DNA from: Flavobacterium sp. DG2-3
GTDB lineage: Bacteria > Bacteroidota > Bacteroidia > Flavobacteriales > Flavobacteriaceae
Assembly: GCF_030730925.1 (NCBI RefSeq)
Contig: NZ_JAVAMB010000001.1
Location: 186,001 to 250,000 of the forward strand
Direction of reading: 5' to 3'
DNA: 64,000 bases
The stretch's first letter is position 1, and every line of letters starts with the position of its first letter. The translations under genes were made by a program, and so were the position numbers. Shown here in pieces: positions 53,684-61,056 of this stretch. The notes beneath the pieces were generated by a model. That model ran no database searches, was not told the DNA's origin, and worked only from the letters and a program-made list of their open reading frames with translations.

Positions 53684-53785
53684 CTGATGCGTTAGGGATA
53701 GAAGCGGAAATCCTTTTTTAGGGCTTTTTCTGCCCTAAAAAAGATTGGGAGCGGATAGCCCGACCGTAGGGAACGCCCAAAACCT
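53684..53785. other. Structured GC-richer intergenic element
   Basis: This region of about 100 bp has the words GTTAGGGATAGAAGCGGA, a hairpin CCTTTTTTAGGGC...GCCCTAAAAAAG, then GGGAGCGGATAGCCCGACC and GGGAACGCCC. It is clearly different from the surrounding AT-rich DNA and lacks a reading frame. From memory, similar blocks recur between genes in Flavobacteriia. It may be a dispersed repeat or an RNA. Only one copy is in the window. Confidence 0.55.
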
Positions 53786-53816
53786 TTTTAAAATATTAGG
53801 CTGTAAAGTTTTTTAG

Positions 53817-53824
53817 TATCTTTG
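53817..53824 (+). promoter_or_regulatory. Candidate -7 box for yicC-gmk
   Basis: TATCTTTG matches the consensus and predicts a start near 53829, 15 nt before the ATG at 53844. Confidence 0.5.
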
Positions 53825-53843
53825 CGCCTTTATACTCAATTAT

Positions 53844-54704
53844 ATGATACAATCTATGACAGGGTTTGGCAAAGCTTCTTTGCAATTGCCTACAAAAAAA
53901 ATTACCGTTGAAGTAAAATCCCTAAACAGTAAAGGTTTAGATTTGAATGTAAGAATGCCATCGCTTTACCGTGAAATGGAACTTGGATTACGAACTCTTA
54001 TTTCGACCAAACTAGAAAGAGGAAAAATCGATTTTGCAATCTACGTGGAAAGCACTGCCGAGCAAACTTCAACTAAAGTAAATGTGCCTGTTGTAAAAAA
54101 TTATATTGCACAACTAAAAGAGGTTAATCCTGATGCAGACGAAACTGAATTAATGAAAATGGCTGTTCGTATGCCAGACACATTGAAAACAGAACGTGAA
54201 GAAATCGACGAAAATGACTGGGAACAAATTCAGGTTATTATTGACGAGGCGCTTCAAAACATCTTAACCTTCAGAAAAGATGAAGGCGGTTCACTTGAAA
54301 AAGAATTCAATTTCAGAATTTCAAATATTCGTCAATACATGAATGATACTTTGGCGCTTGATCCAGAACGCGTACAGGCTATTAAAGATCGTTTGCAAAC
54401 TGCAATTTCAGAATTACAAGTGAACGTTGACGAAAATCGTTTTGAACAAGAATTAATCTATTATTTAGAGAAATTAGATATCACAGAAGAGAAAGTTCGT
54501 TTAGGAAACCATTTGGATTACTTTTTAGAAACTTTAAACGGTTCTGAAGCTAACGGTCGAAAACTGGGTTTTATCACTCAAGAAATGGGTCGCGAAATCA
54601 ATACTATGGGTTCTAAATCGAATCATGCCCAAATGCAGAAATTGGTCGTGATGATGAAGGATGAATTGGAGAAAATTAAGGAGCAGGTTCTGAACGTCTT
54701 GTAA
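53844..54704 (+). CDS. yicC: YicC-family endoribonuclease-like protein
   Basis: This is a 286-residue protein. The opening MIQSMTGFGKASLQLPTKKITVEVKSLNSKGLD and the end KLGFITQEMGREINTMGSKSNHAQMQKLVVMMKDELEKIKEQ are the two most conserved blocks of YicC/YloC. E. coli YicC is an RNase that promotes turnover of small RNAs. The gene leads a set with gmk and nadD, the standard order in Bacteroidota. Confidence 0.95.
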   Translation: MIQSMTGFGKASLQLPTKKITVEVKSLNSKGLDLNVRMPSLYREMELGLRTLISTKLERGKIDFAIYVESTAEQTSTKVNVPVVKNYIAQLKEVNPDADETELMKMAVRMPDTLKTEREEIDENDWEQIQVIIDEALQNILTFRKDEGGSLEKEFNFRISNIRQYMNDTLALDPERVQAIKDRLQTAISELQVNVDENRFEQELIYYLEKLDITEEKVRLGNHLDYFLETLNGSEANGRKLGFITQEMGREINTMGSKSNHAQMQKLVVMMKDELEKIKEQVLNVL

Positions 54705-54761
54705 TACTACTACAAAAAATTAAAGCTTTCAGCCTATTGCTTAAAGCCTAAAGCATACACA

Positions 54762-55334
54762 ATGAACAAAGGAAAACTAATTGTTTTTTCTGCACCATCA
54801 GGATCAGGAAAAACAACTATCGTAAAACACTTATTAGGACAAGAAGATTTAAATCTTGAATTTTCGATTTCGGCTGCTTCGCGCGCACCACGCGGTGAAG
54901 AAGTGCACGGAAAAGATTATTATTTTATCTCGTTAGAAGAATTTAAAAAACACATTAAAGCAGAAGATTTCTTAGAATGGGAAGAAGTGTACCGAGATAA
55001 TTTCTACGGAACTTTAAAATCGGAAATTGAAAGAATCTGGGCTTTAGGAAAAAATGTAATTTTTGATATTGACGTGGTTGGCGGTCTTCGTATCAAACAT
55101 AAATTTCCAGAAGAAACTTTAGCGGTTTTCGTGAAACCTCCAAGTGTTGACGAATTAAAACGCCGATTAAAACAGCGTTCTACAGAAAGTGAAGATAAAA
55201 TCAATATGCGAATTGCAAAAGCTTCTGTAGAATTGGCAACGGCACCTCAGTTCGATGTTATTATCAAAAATTATGATTTAGAAGTTGCTCTTGAAGAAGC
55301 GCATCAACTGGTAAAAGATTTCATAAGCAAGTAA
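54762..55334 (+). CDS. gmk: Guanylate kinase
   Basis: This 190-residue enzyme phosphorylates GMP to GDP. The P-loop is FSAPSGSGKTTIVKHLL, the GMP-binding region FSISAASRAPRGEEVHGKDYYFI, and the lid contains RRLKQRSTESEDKINMR. Full length. It follows yicC by 57 bp; that gap holds TAAAGC(C)T words of low complexity (54722-54752). Confidence 0.97.
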   Translation: MNKGKLIVFSAPSGSGKTTIVKHLLGQEDLNLEFSISAASRAPRGEEVHGKDYYFISLEEFKKHIKAEDFLEWEEVYRDNFYGTLKSEIERIWALGKNVIFDIDVVGGLRIKHKFPEETLAVFVKPPSVDELKRRLKQRSTESEDKINMRIAKASVELATAPQFDVIIKNYDLEVALEEAHQLVKDFISK

Positions 55335-55339
55335 TTTTA

Positions 55340-55437
55340 TTCCACAGAGATTCACAAAGAAAAAACGCAAAGATTCGCCAAGTTGAAATAAAACTTTGCG
55401 AATCTTTGTGTTATCTTAGCGACTCTTTGCGAAACAA
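55340..55437. repeat. CGCAAAG / CTTTGCG inverted word repeat between gmk and nadD
   Basis: TTCACAAAGAAAAAACGCAAAG and GATTCGCCAAG on the left face CTTTGCGAATCTTTGTG and GACTCTTTGCGA on the right. It fills the gmk-nadD gap and belongs to the same family as 41340 and 62156. Confidence 0.7.
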
Positions 55438-55443
55438 CAAAAA

Positions 55444-56025
55444 ATGAAAATAGGTCTTTATTTCGGCACATATAACCCAATTCATGTCGGGCATTTGATT
55501 ATTGCCAATCATATGGCAGAATATGCCGATTTAGATCAGATTTGGATGGTGGTTACGCCACATAATCCGTTAAAAAAGAAATCGACTTTATTAGACGACC
55601 AACAGCGCTTGCAAATGGTTTTTCTGGCAACAGAAGATTATCCGAAGATAAAACCGTCTGATATCGAATTTAAATTGCCTCAGCCGAGTTATACGGTAAT
55701 CACGCTCGCGCATTTACAAGAAAAATATCCAAATCACGAGTTTTCTTTGATTATGGGTGAAGACAATTTAAAAACGCTTCATAAATGGAGAAACTATGAG
55801 GTGATTCTCGAAAACCATGATATTTATGTGTATCCTAGAATTTCTGACGAACCTGAAAATGTGGAATTAAAATCGCATCCAAAAATTCATGTCATCGATG
55901 CGCCAATTGTAGAGATTTCTTCGACTTTTATTCGAAATAATATAAAAGAAGGAAAAAATATTCAGCCATTATTACCGCCGAAGGTTTGGGAATATATTGA
56001 TCATAATAATTTTTATAAAAAATAG
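55444..56025 (+). CDS. nadD: Nicotinate-nucleotide adenylyltransferase
   Basis: This 193-residue enzyme makes NaAD from nicotinate mononucleotide and ATP, a step of de novo NAD synthesis. Motifs are FGTYNPIHVGHLIIANHM (G-x-Y-N-P-x-H-x-G-H) and EISSTFIRNNIKEGKNI (I-S-S-T-x-I-R). It belongs by order to yicC-gmk. It also faces, on the opposite strand, an NMN-making gene at 56484; the two are not on one transcript. Confidence 0.96.
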   Translation: MKIGLYFGTYNPIHVGHLIIANHMAEYADLDQIWMVVTPHNPLKKKSTLLDDQQRLQMVFLATEDYPKIKPSDIEFKLPQPSYTVITLAHLQEKYPNHEFSLIMGEDNLKTLHKWRNYEVILENHDIYVYPRISDEPENVELKSHPKIHVIDAPIVEISSTFIRNNIKEGKNIQPLLPPKVWEYIDHNNFYKK

Positions 56026-56044
56026 AAACAACATTTTTTTGATT

Positions 56045-56178
56045 TCAATTGCCTCCAGCTTTAGCTGGAGGTTTTTATTTTCAACAATACATGGCTTTAG
56101 CCAAAAACTCGCAATTTTGGCTAAAGCCATTTTTGCCCATACATTTATTCACCTCCAGCTAAAGCTGGAGGCAATTGA
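56045..56178. repeat. Perfect nested inverted-repeat element (CTCCAGC family)
   Basis: The 27 bp at 56045-56071 are an exact reverse complement of 56152-56178, and each end is itself a hairpin (CCTCCAGCTTTAGCTGGAGG). The middle holds a second perfect inverted repeat, ATGGCTTTAGCCA (56091-56103) against TGGCTAAAGCCAT (56118-56130). It has the same three-hairpin plan as the elements at 15407 and 31475 with unrelated sequence. Confidence 0.85.
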
Positions 56179-56233
56179 TTTTTGAATCAATCTTTATCAA
56201 AAATTACATATAGCAATAAATTTTATCGAGAAA

Positions 56234-56430
56234 AGTTTCGGAGAAACGATTTATATTGTAGCGACGGATTTTAATCCGTCGATTTAGAAGTACCGCCATC
56301 TAGAGTTCCACAGGAACGACGTATATTCTTCAACATAATTCGAGCCTATGGCTCTCACAAAAAAACTTATCTCATTATTTTGACCGGATTAAAATCCGGC
56401 CCTACAATATGTTTCGAGCCGATGGCTCTT
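56234..56430. repeat. Composite palindromic element with nested hairpins
   Basis: GTTTCGGAGAAAC, then ATATTGTAGCGACGGATT, GACGGATTTTAATCCGTC, GTTCCACAGGAAC, GAGCCTATGGCTC, CCGGATTAAAATCCGG, CTACAATATG and GAGCCGATGGCTC occur in order. The ATATTGTAG / CTACAATAT outer arms and AATCCGTC / GACCGGATT stems enclose a second, complete hairpin-linker-hairpin unit (56306-56353), as if one element had entered another. Confidence 0.75.
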
Positions 56431-56442
56431 TTTTAAATTAAA

Positions 56443-56475
56443 TAAAAAAGCCTGAATCCAAAAATTCAGGCTTTC
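56443..56475 (-). terminator. Terminator of the NAD/ADP-ribose operon
   Basis: Minus-strand AAAGCCTGAATT and GATTCAGGCTTT arms are followed by T-rich DNA, 10 bp past the last gene's stop at 56484. Confidence 0.85.
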
Positions 56476-56483
56476 GTTTATAA

Positions 56484-57953
56484 TTAAGCTTCGATACTCA
56501 CGTCGCTTTTTACTCTTGTTCTAATCTCACTCAGCGTTTGATTAACGAGAAGTTTTCCATCTCTGAAAACCTCCTTTAATTCTCCTTGTTTTTCTTCTTC
56601 CCACGAAACATTATCCGTTAGATGATACTTGCCATCGATTAAATCAATTTTCATTAATCCTTTAGCCGATTTTTTAGTTCCGTCGTCTGTAATTGGATCT
56701 TTGAAGATAGCTCTTCCCTCTCCGTTCACTTCTCCGTAAGTTGCTTTCATGGCAAAACCAAAAGTATCTCTAGTATTGTATTGGTATGTAAAAGAACCGA
56801 TTCCTAAAACCACATTTGTAGAAGCAAATCCTTTTTCTTTTAATCTTTCGCAGATTTGAGTTGCTCTTGCCACGGTAATACTGTCTCCATAAATTGCTCC
56901 AATTTGCGGAACCAATTCTTTAAATCCTTTATCGTTTGTGGTTCCGCCAAAAACATCCCAAAGCAATTCGATAACACCTTTTTTCTCTTGTTCAGTTTTT
57001 CCGTTTGGATTTCCGCAGATGATATCTACTGGGTCACCGCTATCAGGACGAATTACTACTTTTCCTTCCCTAGAAACAATTTCATTTTTTAACCTTGGAA
57101 GATAATCCGTTAAAACTTTCCATAAATCCCAAGTATCAGAAACTATAGAAACAATTCCTTTTGGATAAACTTCTGTAATTAATCTTTTGAAAGTTTCGTA
57201 CTCGCCTTCTGTTGTTCCCATACACATTACAGAATGTTCTGTAGCCGCAACTGATCCTGCAACCAATTCTAGGTCTGAATTGGCATTGTAATATTCTTCT
57301 AAGAAATCAATTACTGGAATCGTATCTGATCCTGTAAAACTTAATAAATGTCCTGCTGCAGAAGTCAAAGCTGCTTCGATTCCGCCCATTCCTCTCATAG
57401 AGAAATCGTGCGCCTGCCAATCTACAAATTCTGGTACAGATGAAGTTTCTGCTGCATATTTGTCTAATACTTTTCTATACTCTTTTGCAATTGTAGCAGA
57501 ATTACAAGGCAACCAAACTACCGCAGAAAGTAAAGTTTCGAAATAATTCGTCAGCCAGAAAAATTCTGAAATTGTATTGTACATCGTAAACATTGGCACT
57601 CTCAATGGAACGCTCGCTCCTTCTGGCAATGCTTTAAATACCATCGGAATATATCCTAAGTCGTGTAAATCTTCTATATGCTTGGTTCCTACTTGGTTTT
57701 CACCCAAATAATTATTGATTCTGCGAGCATATTTCTTAACCACTTCTTCTTTTGGCTTTTTGAAAAAATATTCTTCGAAATCATGAATAATATATTTTTT
57801 GATAAAATACTGCAATCCGAAGAAAACGACTTCATCAACTGTTTCAATTCTTGATTTTCTTGGCGTCCAGTTAGAATATACAATTGTAGTTCCGTCTGGA
57901 TATTGTCTTCTGTGGTCAACTTTGTAACCGTCGGTTAATAATAATGGGTTCAT
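56484..57953 (-). CDS. nadV: Nicotinamide phosphoribosyltransferase (NAMPT type)
   Basis: This 489-residue enzyme, close to the 491 of human NAMPT, joins nicotinamide and PRPP to NMN. The opening NPLLLTDGYKVDHRRQYPDGT is typical. The phospho-accepting histidine is H240 (VAATEHSVM), and the PRPP and ribose region is VVIRPDSGDPVD (R302, D304) with DFSMRGMGGIEAA earlier. It is the last gene of a minus-strand train rich in NAD-consuming or ADP-ribose-removing enzymes, so it probably recycles released nicotinamide into NAD. NMN would need an adenylyltransferase from elsewhere. Confidence 0.95.
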   Translation of the reverse strand: MNPLLLTDGYKVDHRRQYPDGTTIVYSNWTPRKSRIETVDEVVFFGLQYFIKKYIIHDFEEYFFKKPKEEVVKKYARRINNYLGENQVGTKHIEDLHDLGYIPMVFKALPEGASVPLRVPMFTMYNTISEFFWLTNYFETLLSAVVWLPCNSATIAKEYRKVLDKYAAETSSVPEFVDWQAHDFSMRGMGGIEAALTSAAGHLLSFTGSDTIPVIDFLEEYYNANSDLELVAGSVAATEHSVMCMGTTEGEYETFKRLITEVYPKGIVSIVSDTWDLWKVLTDYLPRLKNEIVSREGKVVIRPDSGDPVDIICGNPNGKTEQEKKGVIELLWDVFGGTTNDKGFKELVPQIGAIYGDSITVARATQICERLKEKGFASTNVVLGIGSFTYQYNTRDTFGFAMKATYGEVNGEGRAIFKDPITDDGTKKSAKGLMKIDLIDGKYHLTDNVSWEEEKQGELKEVFRDGKLLVNQTLSEIRTRVKSDVSIEA

Positions 57954-57995
57954 ATATTTGTGGTATTATTTTAAATGTTCGTATAACTCTGTTTT

Positions 57996-58937
57996 CTACA
58001 TTAATTTTTTCGCCAATCGTTCTGCCAAATCTTTTATATCGTCAACTCTGACTAAATTTTCTATCCATTTTTTCGGAATTCCATCGATTCCATAATAAAC
58101 TCCTGCCAAACCTCCAGCAATTGCTCCTGTCGTATCTGTATCTTCTCCTAAGTTTACGGCTTTTAAAACTGTTTCTTCGTAAGAATCTGAATTTAAAAAA
58201 CACCAAATACTGGCTTCTAAACTATGCAAAACATAACCCGAAGATTGTATTTCACTTTCGTCATATTTCGAAATATCAGTTTTTAAAACTTTATCAAATA
58301 ACTGAATTTCTTGAGGATTAAAACTTTTATTTTCTAAAAAATTCGAAAGAACATTCTGCATGCCTTTATAAGCATCGAACTTATCTTTTTCTTTTAGAAT
58401 TTCCAAGCAATAAATCACGTAAATAAAACAAGCAAATACTGATCTAAAATGTGCGTGAGTTATCGAAGAAACCGCTTTGACTTTTTGGTAAATTACTTCA
58501 ACATCTTTTTCGTTTTGAAGATAAAAAACCAAAGGCAAAATACGCATTAACGAACCATTTCCGTTGTCTTGTTCAGAAAAACCACCGCATAAATCGGGCT
58601 GATGGCCTTTCGAAATATTAAGAATGGCATGCGTTGTGGCTATTCCGATATCAAAAACTTTTCCATGCGGTGTCCATAAATCTGCATTATACCATCTCAC
58701 AAAGTTTTTAGCGATGTCATTTAAATCAAAACCTTTACTTAAACTTTCGGCTAAACAAAAAGCAAGTGAACTGTCATCACTCCAAGTTCCTAAAGGCTGA
58801 TGATGCGTTCCAAAACCAAACATTTCAGTAACTGGGTTTTCTTTTAAATAAGCTCTAGATTTAAACTCAACCGGAACTCCTAAAGCGTCGCCAATTGCAA
58901 CTCCAAGTAAACCTGATTGTATTTTATTTTTTATCAT
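57996..58937 (-). CDS. ADP-ribosylglycohydrolase (DraG/ARH type)
   Basis: This 313-residue all-helical di-magnesium hydrolase cuts ADP-ribose from modified targets. Metal-binding residues are visible: T51-W-S-D54-D55 (GTWSDDSSLA), the GNGSLMR loop (126-132), and GEDTDTTGAIAGG with D266, D268 and T269. The opening GLLGVAIGDALGVPVEF is the family hallmark. Its start overlaps the phosphoesterase stop by 4 bp, so they are translationally coupled, and nadV follows after 42 bp. Confidence 0.95.
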   Translation of the reverse strand: MIKNKIQSGLLGVAIGDALGVPVEFKSRAYLKENPVTEMFGFGTHHQPLGTWSDDSSLAFCLAESLSKGFDLNDIAKNFVRWYNADLWTPHGKVFDIGIATTHAILNISKGHQPDLCGGFSEQDNGNGSLMRILPLVFYLQNEKDVEVIYQKVKAVSSITHAHFRSVFACFIYVIYCLEILKEKDKFDAYKGMQNVLSNFLENKSFNPQEIQLFDKVLKTDISKYDESEIQSSGYVLHSLEASIWCFLNSDSYEETVLKAVNLGEDTDTTGAIAGGLAGVYYGIDGIPKKWIENLVRVDDIKDLAERLAKKLM

Positions 58938-59665
58938 TTATTTCTTCCTTTTTCGTTCGGATAAAATGTCTGCACAACATCACTTTGCCAAAAAACTTTT
59001 GATTCAATATCCACACAAGTAAGTTTTCCATAAAAACCAGCCCCCGTATCAACATTCCAAACATTGCAACCCTGCATTGGGATTTCTATATTGTAATGAA
59101 GCGTTGGCGTATGACCAATATAAATTTCATTAAAAAGCAATAATCTTTTTGGATATAAAACCGAATCCTTCTTGATTCTTTTATCCATTGTTAAAGCCAT
59201 TTCCCAAAGTGTTCTATCCCAAGAAAAGTTGCTTTGATAATGTTCTTTTTCTGGTCCATGCATAGATGAAAAACCAGCATGGATGAACAAATTGTTCTTT
59301 TCATCGACGAAGTAATCTTTCATATTTACAAAGAAATCAAGATGTTTCTGCTTTCGCGAAAGATCCATATTCTGATAACTTTTTATGGTTGATTCGCCTC
59401 CGTGCATAAACCAAATTTCGTTTAAAACATCGTTCATCAGCCATTCGTGACACCAAACATCGTGATTTCCTCTTATAAAAATGCATTCTTGTTTTTGGCA
59501 TAATTCAATTAAAAAATCAATAACCTGTGCCGATTCGCTCCAGCCGTCTACATAATCGCCAAGGAAAATTAATCGGTTATTTTCAGATAAATCAATTCTT
59601 TCCAATAACTGAATCAAGGCTTTTAAACCTCCGTGGATATCTCCAAAAACAAGTGTTTTTTTCAT
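58934..59665 (-). CDS. Calcineurin-like metallophosphoesterase
   Basis: This 243-residue PPP-type phosphoesterase has metal ligands G8-D9-I-H11-G, G36-D37-Y-V-D-G and G66-N67-H68-D69, and a later IHAGF and GHTP, all intact. It resembles small bacterial serine/threonine phosphatases and diadenosine-tetraphosphate hydrolases; the target is unknown. Between KptA (2-bp gap) and DraG (4-bp overlap) it may act on phosphate groups left by RNA repair or on ADP-ribose phosphates. That link is inference. Confidence 0.92.
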   Translation of the reverse strand: MKKTLVFGDIHGGLKALIQLLERIDLSENNRLIFLGDYVDGWSESAQVIDFLIELCQKQECIFIRGNHDVWCHEWLMNDVLNEIWFMHGGESTIKSYQNMDLSRKQKHLDFFVNMKDYFVDEKNNLFIHAGFSSMHGPEKEHYQSNFSWDRTLWEMALTMDKRIKKDSVLYPKRLLLFNEIYIGHTPTLHYNIEIPMQGCNVWNVDTGAGFYGKLTCVDIESKVFWQSDVVQTFYPNEKGRNK

Positions 59666-59667
59666 TT

Positions 59668-60210
59668 TTAAAATTCAATATATTTCGCAGGAACCTCATC
59701 TGTAAGCCAGACATTATTCTCGGATAAATAAAATATAAATCCATCTTTATGCATAGCTCCACTTCTTATGGTTAAGATTTGTGGCACTCCTCTTCGGCTT
59801 CCTACTTTTGTTGCCGTTTCTTTGTCTTTGCTCAAATGCACGTGCTGACGGCTCATTTTTTTCAAACCTTCTTTTCGAATGTTTTCCATGAATTTGCCTA
59901 CCGTTCCGTGATATAGATATTCTAAAGGTTCTGCTTCTGCTAAATTTAATTCGACAGAAATCGAATGCCCCTGACTTGCACGGATTTTGGTTTTATCTTC
60001 GTTAAAAGCGAAACGCTTTTTGTCATTATTTTCTACAACGTAATTCAAAAGATCTACATCAAGTTGGTTTCCTTTTTTATTACATTTTACAATTAATTCA
60101 TCGACATCTGCCCATCCATTTTCGTCTAATTTTAATCCGATAGTTTCAGGCGAATGTCGCAGCACCAGACTCAAAAACTTGCTGACGCTTTTTGCTATTT
60201 TTTCATTCAT
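59668..60210 (-). CDS. kptA: RNA 2'-phosphotransferase (Tpt1/KptA)
   Basis: From the ATG at 60210 the enzyme has 180 residues; a TTG six codons upstream was rejected. It removes an internal 2'-phosphate from RNA by transferring it to NAD, releasing nicotinamide and ADP-ribose 1'',2''-cyclic phosphate. The catalytic Arg-His pair is R18-H19 in LVLRHSPETIGLKLDENGWA. Later blocks IRASQGHSISVE, LYHGT and HVHLSKDKETA carry the NAD site. The gene lies directly before the phosphoesterase. Its own products are nicotinamide and an ADP-ribose derivative, which fits the neighbouring NadV and ADP-ribose hydrolases. Confidence 0.95.
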   Translation of the reverse strand: MNEKIAKSVSKFLSLVLRHSPETIGLKLDENGWADVDELIVKCNKKGNQLDVDLLNYVVENNDKKRFAFNEDKTKIRASQGHSISVELNLAEAEPLEYLYHGTVGKFMENIRKEGLKKMSRQHVHLSKDKETATKVGSRRGVPQILTIRSGAMHKDGFIFYLSENNVWLTDEVPAKYIEF

Positions 60211-60232
60211 TTTTTCTCTTCTTACCAATCAA

Positions 60233-60511
60233 ATGTTCCAATGGAACATCTTTGGGATTCTATAATTCGTTTAATTTTTATTTCTTTTTTTAGTGTGTTG
60301 CAATGAGAAAAACTCAAAAACTATAAAGTAAACTCTATGGTTTATTGTTTTGCTAGTTATTCGATTTTAAATTTTATCGATAATTTTTCAAATAAACCTT
60401 GCAATGCGTTTTTATTCATTTTAATCAAACGTTCCGATGGAACGTTAATCCAATTTATCAATATTTTTTCTACCGATGAATTGTTCCTAACGGAACAACT
60501 TTGATAAATTC
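60233..60511. repeat. GTTCCNNNGGAAC palindromic elements inside the NAD operon
   Basis: This gene-free gap of about 309 bp lies between NADAR and kptA. It contains ATGTTCCAATGGAACAT (60233-60249), AACGTTCCGATGGAACGTT (60428-60446) and TTGTTCCTAACGGAACAA (60481-60498), with AATTTATCAA / TTGATAAATT arms around the last and a TTCTACCGATGAA word. From memory such words recur as REP-like repeats in Bacteroidota. The middle (60260-60420) is plain AT-rich DNA. Confidence 0.75.
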
Positions 60512-60519
60512 GAATCAAA

Positions 60520-61047
60520 TTATTTCAATTCATCCCTCACCTCCATCAACGCAAAACCTAGCAAATTCAATCCTTTCCATTTTTCAGGATGACTAGCATC
60601 AGTATGATCGCTTGCCATTCCGATTCCCCAAATTGGATCTACGGGACTAGCTTCTACAATAACTCTTTCATTTGTATTAATTAGAAATTCTCTTAAATCT
60701 TTGTTTTGACTGAATTTATGATAATTTCCTAGTTTTACGATTTCAAATCGATTTTCTAACCAAACTTTATCATCGTAATTTCTCACTTTTCTACCTAGTT
60801 TTTTAGCTTCAGCTGGAGATTTACAATCTATTATTTTAGCTAAAATTTCCTGATCGTTAAACAGTTCCGCTTTCTTTGCCATCATCCAATGTTCGGCTGT
60901 TTTGTAAACCACATTCTCTACTTCAAAAGAACTTAACCACCATTGGCTAAAACAGGTCTTAGAAATGCTTCCGTCTTTATTGGGCTGATGTCCCCAGAAA
61001 AATAAAAACTTACTTTCTGGAATTATGTTATCTATATTGTATTTCAT
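60520..61047 (-). CDS. NADAR family ADP-ribose/riboside N-glycosidase
   Basis: This is a 175-residue NADAR (YbiA/DUF1768) protein. Blocks: FFWGHQP...FSQWWLSSFEVENVVYKTAEHWMMAKKAELF (the E-H in TAEHWMMAKKA), AKKLGRKVRNYDDKVWLENRFEIVKLGNYHKFSQN, and VEASPVDPIWGIGMA. Family members split N-glycosidic bonds in riboflavin-pathway sugars, and some reverse ADP-ribosylation of guanine in nucleic acids. Next to KptA, DraG and a PARG-like macrodomain the ADP-ribose role is the more likely. The gene begins 9 bp after the PurA-like gene ends. Confidence 0.92.
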   Translation of the reverse strand: MKYNIDNIIPESKFLFFWGHQPNKDGSISKTCFSQWWLSSFEVENVVYKTAEHWMMAKKAELFNDQEILAKIIDCKSPAEAKKLGRKVRNYDDKVWLENRFEIVKLGNYHKFSQNKDLREFLINTNERVIVEASPVDPIWGIGMASDHTDASHPEKWKGLNLLGFALMEVRDELK

Positions 61048-61056
61048 ATTTTCTAT

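Noticed and set aside
53684..53785. tRNA, tmRNA or 6S RNA
   Set aside because: It lacks a T-loop, acceptor stem or tag reading frame and is too short and differently folded for 6S RNA.
55444..56025. nadD as a member of the NAD/ADP-ribose operon
   Set aside because: It is on the opposite strand, belongs to the usual yicC-gmk-nadD order and is separated by 450 bp of repeats and a terminator.
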